A stretch of 64,000 nucleotides of DNA from the NCBI RefSeq assembly GCF_019049245.1, contig NZ_JAGMUK010000074.1:58309-122308 (forward strand), written 5' to 3'. Source of the DNA: Streptomyces sp. AC555_RSS877 (GTDB lineage Bacteria; Actinomycetota; Actinomycetes; Streptomycetales; Streptomycetaceae). Below are positions 33,629 through 41,738 of the stretch, in pieces (positions within the stretch are counted from its first letter, which is position 1; the number at the start of each line of letters is the position of its first letter). The notes beneath the pieces are model-generated. The model saw only the letters and a list, made by a program, of their open reading frames with translations, was not told the origin of the DNA and did not search any database. Position numbers and translations under genes: made by a program.

Positions 33629-34636
33629 TCAGCCCGGCCGCCGCTGTCGGATGCGCTCGGCCACTTCACCGTTCTCCGTCTCCCACCACGGGCGGACGAG
33701 TTCCGCACCGCGTCCGTCGCCGCCGGTCACCGCACCCTGCCCCTGCGCGGCCCCCGTCGCCGACACCGCGGGGGCCAGTTCCGCGTCCAGGCGGCGGTCC
33801 AGGGCCCTCGTCTGGGCGCGTTCGGTGTGCGCCCACTGCACGAGGACGGCCAGCAGGAAGGGCAACGCCACCAGTTCCGCGATGCTGATCATGGCGCCGC
33901 CGCCGAGCTGCTGGTCGTACCGCGTGTCCGGAGCCCAGGAAGGCGCATGGCGCAGGTACCAGGCCCCGGCGATCAGCGTGCCGTGGGTCATGACCACGAT
34001 GCCCGGCACTGCGTCGAGGACGCCGTCGAGGAACACCAGCGCCGCCCGGACCGGATGGGTGCACCACGTCGGCAGTGCCTCCTCGCGGGTGAGTACCGGC
34101 ACCACGAACAGGCATCCGGCGAGCAGCAGGTGCAGGTACATCAGCTCGTGCAGCCAGCTGTCACGCAGGGCGGTCGCGAAGTAGGGGGTGAAGTACACCG
34201 TCAGCTCGGTCCCGAGGACCAGGGCCGTGCTGACCAGCGGGAAGGTGAGCAGCCGCACCGTTCGCCCGGCCATCGCCCGCCGCACTGGGCCGACGGCCGG
34301 CCCGGGCAGGGCGCTCAGAGCCAGGCGCAGCGGATCGCCCAGGGCCAGCCCGAGCGGAGCGATCAGGTCGAGGAGGACGTTCTGGACGGCGGCCGGCCAG
34401 AACAGCACCCCGTCGTACACGGCCAGCGCGGACATCGTGGCCACGACGAGCGTGCCGAGCCCGAGCAGCGCGAAGGCCACGACGCGGGGCACGGGCCAGT
34501 GTTCGCCCCGCCGCCTCACCCGCAGCACCCCCCAGCCGTACAGCGCGCCGAGCAGGGCGACCAGCAGCAGCGCCGGCACATCCAGGTGCCACGATGACAG
34601 CAACCGTCCCGTGGTCAGCTCGGGCAGACTGCCCAT
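33629..34636 (-). CDS. CtaG-like cytochrome c oxidase assembly membrane protein
   Basis: This 335-residue protein of the caa3_CtaG family (copper-related oxidase assembly) has seven or so predicted helices. Family marks include LFWPAAVQNVLLDLIAPLGLALGDPL, a Tyr/His-rich part DSWLHELMYLHLLLAGCLFVVPVL, and GVLDAVPGIVVMTHGTLIAGAWY. The C-terminal 50 residues are polar. GGGAGG precedes the ATG at 34636. The gene lies among respiratory genes (cyd cluster), though 245 nt separate it from the sigma-factor gene upstream. Confidence 0.88.
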   Translation of the reverse strand: MGSLPELTTGRLLSSWHLDVPALLLVALLGALYGWGVLRVRRRGEHWPVPRVVAFALLGLGTLVVATMSALAVYDGVLFWPAAVQNVLLDLIAPLGLALGDPLRLALSALPGPAVGPVRRAMAGRTVRLLTFPLVSTALVLGTELTVYFTPYFATALRDSWLHELMYLHLLLAGCLFVVPVLTREEALPTWCTHPVRAALVFLDGVLDAVPGIVVMTHGTLIAGAWYLRHAPSWAPDTRYDQQLGGGAMISIAELVALPFLLAVLVQWAHTERAQTRALDRRLDAELAPAVSATGAAQGQGAVTGGDGRGAELVRPWWETENGEVAERIRQRRPG

Positions 34637-34881
34637 CGCGACCTCCCTTCCTCGCCGAGACCTACTGCCATGTACTCCCGGGCAGGTCCCCCGCGCACCT
34701 GACGCGCCGTCGTCATACCGGGTTCATACCGAACCCATGTGTCCGGCTCCGGCTCCTGCCGAGCGGACGCGAGCGGACACCTCGCACCGCCCGGCCCTCA
34801 AAGGCGGGGACGGGGACAGGACAGGGCCTTCCGGCGGAGGTGGCCGTGGTCGGATGGCTCGTGGCTGGGAGAGGGAGCGCT

Positions 34882-35529
34882 TTACGGCTTGTCATGCGCG
34901 GCCTCATCGCTTCTGCTCACTGTCCCGTCCCATCCCGCCGCGACGAGCCCGTGCTCGCGGGCGTAACCCTCCAGCAGTGAGCGCAACCGGACGCGCCCGC
35001 GGTGCAGTCGGGACAGCACGGTGCCGACGGGGGTCCGCATGATGTCGGCGATCTCCCGGACGGTGAAGCCCTCCACGTCGAAGAGGTACACGACGACCCG
35101 GAAGTCCTCGGAGATGGCCCGCAGGGCCGCTTTGACGTCCGCGTCGGGCAGGTGGTCGAACGCCTCCGCTTCGGCCGAGCGCAGCCCTGTCGACGTGTGC
35201 GACGCGGCGCGGGCCAGCTGCCAGTCCGCCAGATCCACCGTGCCGCCGTACTGTGGCCGCCTTCGCTGTGTGCGGCGGGAGTTGAGGAAGGTGGTCGTGA
35301 GGATGCGGTACAGCCATGCCTTGAGGTTCGTGTCTTCCTGGAACTGGTGGAACGAGGTGTAGGCCCTGGCGTAGGTCTCCTGGACGAGGTCCTCGGCGTC
35401 GGCCGGATGGCCGGTCATGCCCAGGGCGGCCGAGTAGAGACGGTCCATATGAGCCAGGGCCGCGGTGAACCGGGCGGGATCGGACGCCGTGCCCGGTGCG
35501 CCCGCGGGGCGGGGTGAGGTCTGGGTCAT
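34882..35529 (-). CDS. ECF sigma factor, SigR-like
   Basis: This 215-residue sigma-70 family protein carries region 2 (LYSAALGMTGHPADAEDLVQETYARAYTSFHQF, then NLKAWLYRILTTTFLN) and region 4 (ALRAISEDFRVVVYLFDVEGFTVREIADIM, TPVGTVLSRLHRGR). The spacing and FQEDTNLKAWLYRI are typical of the SigR/SigH oxidative-stress group. CAGGAGGC precedes the ATG. Those sigmas are usually followed by a zinc anti-sigma gene (RsrA type), and none is present here: the next gene is ctaG-like. A 23-residue C-terminal tail beyond region 4 is unusual. Its targets may include the adjacent respiratory genes. Confidence 0.9.
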   Translation of the reverse strand: MTQTSPRPAGAPGTASDPARFTAALAHMDRLYSAALGMTGHPADAEDLVQETYARAYTSFHQFQEDTNLKAWLYRILTTTFLNSRRTQRRRPQYGGTVDLADWQLARAASHTSTGLRSAEAEAFDHLPDADVKAALRAISEDFRVVVYLFDVEGFTVREIADIMRTPVGTVLSRLHRGRVRLRSLLEGYAREHGLVAAGWDGTVSRSDEAAHDKP

Positions 35530-35631
35530 GGTGCCTCCTGAAGATGGGGCGACGGTCTGTCTGCGGCGGCCGTCGGTCAGGGCAGCTCTCAGCCGCAGGT
35601 CCTCGCCGGCGGCCGTCTTCGGGCGGAGGAG

Positions 35632-37212
35632 CTACGGTTCGATGTGGTCGAGCGGCAGCCGTGTCAGGTGCGGGGCCGGCCTGAGCCACGTCGGCAGCTC
35701 GTGCAGGGCGATGACGACGGTGGTGTCCGGCAGGTTCCGGAGGATGCCGAGTACGTGCCGGGCGGTGCGGTCGTCCAGGCCGGTGGTCGGTTCGTCGACG
35801 ATCAGTACGTGCGGGTGCCGGGCCAGGGCCCGGCCGAGGTAGACCCGGCGGAGCTCACCGCCGGAGAGCTGTCTGCCCACCGGGCCGACGGCGGTCCGGG
35901 CGGTCAACCCGCTCTCGTGCAGGCGCAGTTCGGCCAGGCGTTGATCGACGTCGTCCTCGGTCAGGGCGGGGCCCGCCAGGCGCCAGTTGGAACCGAGGGT
36001 GCCGGTGAAGAGGTAGTCGTCGGCGGCCACGGCCACCACGGCGGGCCGGCCGTCGCGACCGTCGGTCGATGTCCGCAGTGACGAGGCGAGGGCTTGGAGC
36101 AGGGTGCTCTTGCCGCTGCCCGAGCGGCCGGTGACGACGAGCATCGCGCCCCGGGCGACGGTGGCACCGACGACGCGCCCCGGCCGGAGGGCCGTCGGCG
36201 GGAGGCGGTGGCCGGTGAAGGCCACGCCCTGCTCGGTGGACCAGGACCGTATGTCCGTGAGGGCGGTGTCACGTGCGGTGGGCGGCATGCTCGTCGTCAG
36301 CCTGAACCGTGCGGCCTTCGCGGTGGCCCGGGCCCCGGCGGCGTTCGCCAGTTGCTCCGCCTGGGCGAGCACGCCGAGGGACAGCAGCGCGACGAACACG
36401 AAGGCGGGGGCGTCCGGCGCGCTCCCGGTGGCGACCGTGGCGGTCAGCGTGGCCACACCTACCAGGCCGGTGGTCAGCGTGGTCCGGTGCCTGCGCCGGC
36501 CGATTGCCGCCCGCGCGCTGTCGAGCCGGGTGAACCTGCTCGTCGTACGCGCCGCGAGCTGCTCGGCGGCGCCGAGCGATGCCATCTCCGTCCATGCGTC
36601 GACGGCGGTGACGAGTTCGGCGCGCAGGGCCTTGCGGGTGTGCTGCTCGGTCTCGCGGGCGGTGCCGGGCGCACGGTGGGAGATCAAAGCCATGACGACG
36701 ACGCCGGCCGCGAGTACGGCTGCCGAACCGAAGGACGTGGACACGGCCACGGCGAGCACCGCGCCGACGGTCAGCGCCGCGGTGACCACGACGGGGGTGG
36801 TGCACTCGATCAGCGCCATCCCGGCGCTGTCGGCATCGGCCATGCTGCGGTCGAGCAGTTCACCCGACCACAGTCCGTCCGTCTGTGCCCGTTCGGCCGC
36901 CGCTGCACGGTCGAAGAGGCCGGCCCGGGCGCTGGCGACCCTGCGCAGGGCGGCCGCGTGCAACACCAGACGCTTGCCGTAGTTGCCGGCGACGCGGGCC
37001 AGGGCGAAGGCACGCACTCCGCCGCTGGGGGCCACGTAGGAGAAGGAACCGAAGGTGGCCGCCCCGGCGACGGCGCAGGCGCTGATGAACCAGGCCGACA
37101 GACCGAGCAGTCCGGCGGAGGACAGTTCGGCGACGACCGCGAGCACCAGCCCGCCCGCCGCGAGAAAATCCGCCCGTCGGCCGGGGGCGCGGCGGCCCGG
37201 ACCGCCGCTCAT
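35632..37212 (-). CDS. cydC: CydC, heterodimeric ABC exporter subunit for cytochrome bd assembly
   Basis: The 526-residue half-transporter has six transmembrane helices (about 1-290) and a C-terminal ATPase with Walker A VTGRSGSGKSTLL, signature RQLSGGELRRVYLGRAL and Walker B HVLIVDEPTTGLD. CydDC moves thiols or haem across the membrane and is needed for cytochrome bd. ATG at 37212 overlaps the cydD stop by ATGA. A far longer open frame runs upstream through cydD in the wrong frame. It is the last gene of the cyd operon. Confidence 0.9.
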   Translation of the reverse strand: MSGGPGRRAPGRRADFLAAGGLVLAVVAELSSAGLLGLSAWFISACAVAGAATFGSFSYVAPSGGVRAFALARVAGNYGKRLVLHAAALRRVASARAGLFDRAAAAERAQTDGLWSGELLDRSMADADSAGMALIECTTPVVVTAALTVGAVLAVAVSTSFGSAAVLAAGVVVMALISHRAPGTARETEQHTRKALRAELVTAVDAWTEMASLGAAEQLAARTTSRFTRLDSARAAIGRRRHRTTLTTGLVGVATLTATVATGSAPDAPAFVFVALLSLGVLAQAEQLANAAGARATAKAARFRLTTSMPPTARDTALTDIRSWSTEQGVAFTGHRLPPTALRPGRVVGATVARGAMLVVTGRSGSGKSTLLQALASSLRTSTDGRDGRPAVVAVAADDYLFTGTLGSNWRLAGPALTEDDVDQRLAELRLHESGLTARTAVGPVGRQLSGGELRRVYLGRALARHPHVLIVDEPTTGLDDRTARHVLGILRNLPDTTVVIALHELPTWLRPAPHLTRLPLDHIEP

Positions 37213-38921
37213 CGCGCGGTCACCGCCCTCAGGCCGCGCAGACGACCGCCGTCGATCGCGAGCACGGTGTCGGACGCGGAGGCCAGGGTGAAGGAGTGGG
37301 TGGCGATGACGACCGTGCAGCCGTCGGTGGCGCGCCGGAGGGCCTCGACGACCGCGCGTTCGCTGTCCGCGTCGAGATGGGCGGTCGGCTCGTCGAGCAG
37401 CCAGAGCCGGGCTCCGCTCAGGAAGGCGCGGGCGATGGCGATCCGGCGGGCCTCGCCGGTCGACACTCCCCAACCGCCCTCTCCCAGGCGGGTGTTCAGT
37501 CCGGCAGGGAGTCCGTCGATCACGGTGCTCAGGCCGGCGGCGTCGACGGCCCGCCGGATCTGCCGCTCGGTCGCGTCCGGGCGGCCGAGGCGGATGTTGT
37601 CGCGGACGGTCGCGTCGAGCAGCACGGTCTGCTGTCCGACCCAGGCGGATCCGCCGAGGACCGGCGCCTGCCCTGCTGACGAGGTCCGCCACTGGACCGC
37701 TCCTGCCGACGGCCGGCGCAGACCGGCGATCAACGACAGCAGTGTGCTCTTCCCGGAACCGGAGGCCCCGGTGATCGCGGTCCAGCTGCCCGGCGGGAAC
37801 TCGGCGTCGGCGTCGACGGTGTCGTGGTCGGCGCCTCGGTGGCGGAACCGGACCGCGTCCAGCGACACACCGACCGGCTCGGTCAGCTGCGGACGCGCCG
37901 CCGGGGGCACCGGGGCCGGGGTGTCCTCGACGATGTCGCGGAGGACGCCGGCCGCGACGCCGGCGCGTTCTCGCTGATGGAAGGCGGCGGCCCGGGCACG
38001 CATGGGCGCGAAGTACATCGGACACGCGAGGAGCACCAGCAGCCCGGTGAACAGGTCGAGCCGTGGCGCGTGCGGCACATGGACGTAGCCGAGCAGTGAC
38101 AGGCCGATGTAGGTGGCGTTCACCGCGATGGAGAACGTGATCACCACATCCATGATCATCCCGGACAGGAAGGCGCGCCGCAGGACGCTCATCGTCGTCT
38201 TGGTCAGCCGTTCGGCGGCCGTGGTCAGCGTGCGGCCGCGCCGGCCGGCGGCGCCGAGCTCGCGCAGTGTCCGCATGCCGCGGAAGCTGTCGAGGACGAC
38301 GGCGTTCAGGTTGCGGGTCGCGGCCGACTGCCGATCCGCGCCCTGCTGGGCGAAGAGTCCCGCCAGGCGCATGTTGAGGGGCAGCAGGGCGGTGGTCAGG
38401 AGGAGCACGATCGCGGCAGGCCAGTGCGCCGCGGCCGTGGCCACCAGCACGGCGGCCATGGACAGCGGTGCCGAGCGGCTCAGTGGAGCGGCCTGCGCAT
38501 GGTAGTCGGCGACGTCGTCGGCCAGGTCGACCATCGCCCACGCGGCCTCGGCCGGACCGGTCTCGCTGATCCGGCCGGTGGCCGGGAGCAGAGCGCCCGT
38601 CAGCCGCTGTCGCAGGCCGGTCGCCACGGCACGCGCGCCCCGTTCGGCGAGCGTGCCGGCCGTCCAGCCGGCGCCCACCACCAGCGCGCTCGTGACGGCG
38701 AAGGCCACCAGGCCCCGTGTCTCGTGTGCGGTGGGCCGGTCCATCACCGCCTGGGCCGTCCATGCCAGGGCGCCCCAGCGGGTGATCGTGAACAGCGTCT
38801 CCAGTGTCCGGAAGGTGCCCGACAGGACGAACCAGCGACGCCCCGGCGCGGCGCATGCGGTGAGCCACGTGTCGTCGTCCTGCCGCTGTCCCGCGGCGCC
38901 CGGCTCACCCCTGTCGTTCAT
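37209..38921 (-). CDS. cydD: CydD, heterodimeric ABC exporter subunit for cytochrome bd assembly
   Basis: The 570-residue half-transporter has an N-terminal six-helix membrane domain and a C-terminal ATPase: Walker A ITGASGSGKSTLLSLIAG, a signature VSTGEARRIAIARAF and Walker B LWLLDEPTAHLD. The signature reads STGEA rather than SGGQ, as in one half of asymmetric transporters. The ATG at 38921 was chosen for its AGAGGGA ribosome site; an ATG at 38945 would overlap the small upstream gene by 14 nt and has none. It pairs with CydC. Confidence 0.9.
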   Translation of the reverse strand: MNDRGEPGAAGQRQDDDTWLTACAAPGRRWFVLSGTFRTLETLFTITRWGALAWTAQAVMDRPTAHETRGLVAFAVTSALVVGAGWTAGTLAERGARAVATGLRQRLTGALLPATGRISETGPAEAAWAMVDLADDVADYHAQAAPLSRSAPLSMAAVLVATAAAHWPAAIVLLLTTALLPLNMRLAGLFAQQGADRQSAATRNLNAVVLDSFRGMRTLRELGAAGRRGRTLTTAAERLTKTTMSVLRRAFLSGMIMDVVITFSIAVNATYIGLSLLGYVHVPHAPRLDLFTGLLVLLACPMYFAPMRARAAAFHQRERAGVAAGVLRDIVEDTPAPVPPAARPQLTEPVGVSLDAVRFRHRGADHDTVDADAEFPPGSWTAITGASGSGKSTLLSLIAGLRRPSAGAVQWRTSSAGQAPVLGGSAWVGQQTVLLDATVRDNIRLGRPDATERQIRRAVDAAGLSTVIDGLPAGLNTRLGEGGWGVSTGEARRIAIARAFLSGARLWLLDEPTAHLDADSERAVVEALRRATDGCTVVIATHSFTLASASDTVLAIDGGRLRGLRAVTAR

Positions 38922-38931
38922 CTCGTCCCTC

Positions 38932-39177
38932 TCATTCGTCGTCATGAGGGCGCCGTTCGTCGACGATCCACGCGATGCCCCCGGTCGCGGCGATGGCGAT
39001 CATGCCCAGGGTGGTCAGCAGCTGCGAGTGGATCTGCCGGTAGCCGCCGAACATCCCCTGGCTGACGCAGTAGGCGAGCAGGCCCAGCGCGGTCCAGGAG
39101 ACCGCGGCGACAAGCCGCAGCACGACACGCATCGGCAGCGGCAGCGACGCCGCGCGGCCGGAGTTTCGGGTGGTCAT
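38932..39177 (-). CDS. Small two-helix membrane protein between cydB and cydD
   Basis: This 81-residue protein has two hydrophobic helices (VVLRLVAAVSWTALGLLAYCVS and LLTTLGMIAIAATGGIAWIV), a basic N-terminus and an acidic C-terminus. Its ATG at 39177 overlaps the cydB stop by ATGA, so it is translated with the oxidase subunits. Enterobacterial bd oxidases have a small subunit, CydX, encoded after cydB, but that is about 37 residues with one helix and no similarity is visible. An accessory subunit or assembly role is an inference from position. Confidence 0.75.
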   Translation of the reverse strand: MTTRNSGRAASLPLPMRVVLRLVAAVSWTALGLLAYCVSQGMFGGYRQIHSQLLTTLGMIAIAATGGIAWIVDERRPHDDE

Positions 39178-40223
39178 GAGCGTGCTCCTGTGACAAGGGG
39201 GCCCGGGGCTGCTGCCGGGGGTTCCCGGCCCGGGACTTCGGTGGGGAACTTGCCGGCGAAGGCGCGGTGCGCGAACACGTTGTAGGCCAGCACCAGCGGC
39301 ATGTTCAGGCCGATGCCGACGAGGATGAAGACCATCGTGGAGTGCGGGCCGGCCGCGGCGTCGACGGTGAGACCCGGCGGCAGGAGCACCGGGTAGCGGG
39401 CCACGCCGAGCGCGAGGAACACGGACACCGTCGCGACCACGAGTCCGCCGAGCGGCAGTGTGTCCGCCGCTCCGGACCGACGCTTCCAGCGGAAGGTGAC
39501 GAGGGCGGTGGCCGCACCGCCGGAGGCGAACAGCAGCAGGACGACGAACGCCGTGGCGCGTCCCGGGCTGTGGAGGTTCAGCGGTGCCGCGGTGGTGTCG
39601 ACGGTGACGAGGACGAGGATCAGCAGCACTCCGGCGACCGCCGTGGCGACAGCGCCCCGGCGTCCCGCCGACTCTCGCAGCCGCCCGGACGACTTGTGCT
39701 TGGTGTACGCGTATCCGAGCGCGGTGTACGCGACGGTGACCGTGAGCCCGCACAGCACGCAGAACCAGCTGAAGGCTCCGAAGGCGGACCCGGTGTACAC
39801 GTCACCCCGCATGCGCACGGCCGAGGTCAGCGTTCCCAGGACGAAGCCCTGGGCGAAGGCGGCCAGCAGCGACGCCACGCCGAACGCGGTCGTCCAGCGG
39901 GGAGCCGGCGGCGCCTGGGACGCCATCTCGACACTCACGCCGCGCACGATGAGGGAGAACAGCACGACGGTCATCGGCAGGTAGGCGTGCGGCAGGATCG
40001 TGCCGAAGGCGGGCGGGAAGCCCGCCCAGAGCGCGACGCCGAGCAGGATGAGCCAGGTCTCGTTGCCGTCCCAGCCCACCGCGACCGACTCCAGCAGGTG
40101 CCGCCGGTGCGCGGGATCGCGTTCGAAGAGGGTGGCCACTCCGATGCCGAGGTCGTAGCCGTCGAGGACGACGTACATGAGGAGACAGACGAGTACGGTC
40201 ACCGACCAGAGGGTGGTGGTCAT
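39174..40223 (-). CDS. cydB: Cytochrome bd oxidase subunit II
   Basis: This 349-residue membrane subunit has the family start LWSVTVLVCLLMYVVLDGYDLGIGVATLF, then VGWDGNETWLILLGVALWAGFPPAFGTIL and SVEMASQAP. Nine or so helices are predicted. It stabilises the haem core held by CydA in the quinol oxidase. The ATG at 40223 shares one base with the cydA stop (TGATG), so the two are coupled; the stop overlaps the small membrane-protein gene by ATGA. Confidence 0.95.
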   Translation of the reverse strand: MTTTLWSVTVLVCLLMYVVLDGYDLGIGVATLFERDPAHRRHLLESVAVGWDGNETWLILLGVALWAGFPPAFGTILPHAYLPMTVVLFSLIVRGVSVEMASQAPPAPRWTTAFGVASLLAAFAQGFVLGTLTSAVRMRGDVYTGSAFGAFSWFCVLCGLTVTVAYTALGYAYTKHKSSGRLRESAGRRGAVATAVAGVLLILVLVTVDTTAAPLNLHSPGRATAFVVLLLFASGGAATALVTFRWKRRSGAADTLPLGGLVVATVSVFLALGVARYPVLLPPGLTVDAAAGPHSTMVFILVGIGLNMPLVLAYNVFAHRAFAGKFPTEVPGREPPAAAPGPLVTGARS

Positions 40224-41638
40224 CACGCCGTCACCTCCCGGGAGGCGAGGGGCACGGCAGGCTCCAGAGGTACGCGGTTCTCGGCGAGGCCGCTGTCCGG
40301 CAGGTCCTCGGGTGGAGGTGCGTGTCGGGGGTCGTCGCGTTCCGGGCCGGTGCGCATGGTGCGGACGATGTAGACGACGTAGGCCACCAGCATGACCAGG
40401 TAGAGCGCGGAGAAGCCGATCACGGAGAACAGGACTTCGCCGGGGGCCAGCCGGGACGCCGCGGCCGAAGTGCGCAGCTGCCCGAACACGATCCACGGTT
40501 GCCGTCCCGCCTCGGCGGTGACCCAGCCCCCGAGGATGGCCAGGATGCCCACCGGTGTCGTCCACAGGACGAACCTGTGGAAGCGGCGCGCGGTCCACAG
40601 GCGGTCGCGCAGGCGCAGGACGGTGGCGGCGAACACGGTGCCGAACATCAGCACGGCCGCAAGGAACATGACGCGGAAGCCCCAGAAGGTCGCGGCCATG
40701 CCCGGCCGGTCGGCCGCCGGGGTGAGCTTCAGGCCGGGCATGGCCGTCTTGCAGGTGAGGTCCTTGGCGATGTAGCTGCCGAGGCAGGGGATGTCGAGTT
40801 CGGCGATGTTCCGCGCGGCTTGCTGGTCCGGGACGGCGAACAGGACGAAGCCGGTGTCACCGTTGTCCCAGTTGCCTTCGATCGCCTCCAGCTTCGAGAG
40901 CTGGTACGGCAGTTCGTGTCCGGCCACGTTGTCGCCGAGGTAGAGCTGGACCGGCATCAGCAGCGCGGCGATCCCGAGCGCGATCGACATCGAGCGGCGG
41001 GCGAAGCCCTTGGCGCGCCCCTTGACCAGGTACCAGGCGGAGATCCCGGCGACGAAGAAGCTCGCCGAGATCAGGACGGCGGCCAGCATGTGAGGCCAGC
41101 GCCAGATGAACGACGGGTTGAAGATGACGTGCATCCAGTCCGTGGGCTCGAACTGCCCGTGGACGACCTTGAATCCGGCGGGTGTCTGCATCCAGGAGTT
41201 CGCCGCGATGATCCACGTGGACGACAGGACGGTCCCCACCGCCACCATCACGGTGGAGACGAACATCGTGCCCTTGCGGACGCGGCCGTCCCCGTAGAGC
41301 AGGACCCCGATGAAGCCGGCCTCGACGAAGAAGGCCGTCACGACCTCCATGCCGATGATCGGTCCGATGATCGGGCCCGTCCTGGCGCCGTAGACACCCC
41401 AGTTGAGCCCCATCTGGAAGGTGATGACCGCTCCGGCAACCACGCCGATGGCGAAGCCGACGGCGAAGATGCGCCGCCAGAAACGGAACATCTGCAGGTA
41501 GACCGTCCTGCCGGTACGCCAGTACATGCCGTAGACGACCGCCAGGAAGATCGAGAGTCCGACGGTGATCGCCGGGAAGGTCATGTGGAACATGACGGTG
41601 ATGGCGAACTGCCATCGGGATAGGTCCAGGAGACTCAT
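40223..41638 (-). CDS. cydA: Cytochrome bd oxidase subunit I
   Basis: This 471-residue catalytic subunit of the quinol oxidase reduces O2 to water at high affinity. The start MSLLDLSRWQFAITVMFHMTFP carries the haem-ligand His near residue 18; FIWRWPHMLAAVLISASFFVAG contains the haem b558 His; GWVTAEAGRQPW and the later helices follow. The quinol loop is of the short type. The start at 41638 has AAGGGAGC upstream. No Rex-type dyad (TTGTGAA...TTCACAA) is visible in the 100-nt gap to the MFS gene. Confidence 0.95.
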   Translation of the reverse strand: MSLLDLSRWQFAITVMFHMTFPAITVGLSIFLAVVYGMYWRTGRTVYLQMFRFWRRIFAVGFAIGVVAGAVITFQMGLNWGVYGARTGPIIGPIIGMEVVTAFFVEAGFIGVLLYGDGRVRKGTMFVSTVMVAVGTVLSSTWIIAANSWMQTPAGFKVVHGQFEPTDWMHVIFNPSFIWRWPHMLAAVLISASFFVAGISAWYLVKGRAKGFARRSMSIALGIAALLMPVQLYLGDNVAGHELPYQLSKLEAIEGNWDNGDTGFVLFAVPDQQAARNIAELDIPCLGSYIAKDLTCKTAMPGLKLTPAADRPGMAATFWGFRVMFLAAVLMFGTVFAATVLRLRDRLWTARRFHRFVLWTTPVGILAILGGWVTAEAGRQPWIVFGQLRTSAAASRLAPGEVLFSVIGFSALYLVMLVAYVVYIVRTMRTGPERDDPRHAPPPEDLPDSGLAENRVPLEPAVPLASREVTA

Positions 41639-41738
41639 CAGTGCTCCCTTTCGCGCGGTCCTCGGGGCGGCCGCGGTCTCGCTCATGCGCGGTGGTGGCC
41701 ATGAGTGCTTCCGCGTCCACATGCGCGGGGCGGCGGGT

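Noticed and set aside
35632..38868. A 1078-codon minus-strand frame that looks like a giant CydC
   Set aside because: The first half is a wrong-frame reading of cydD. The real cydC starts at 37212 with an ATGA overlap.
41639..41738. Rex (redox) operator before cydA
   Set aside because: The TTGTGAA...TTCACAA dyad that controls cyd operons in other streptomycetes is not present in this gap.
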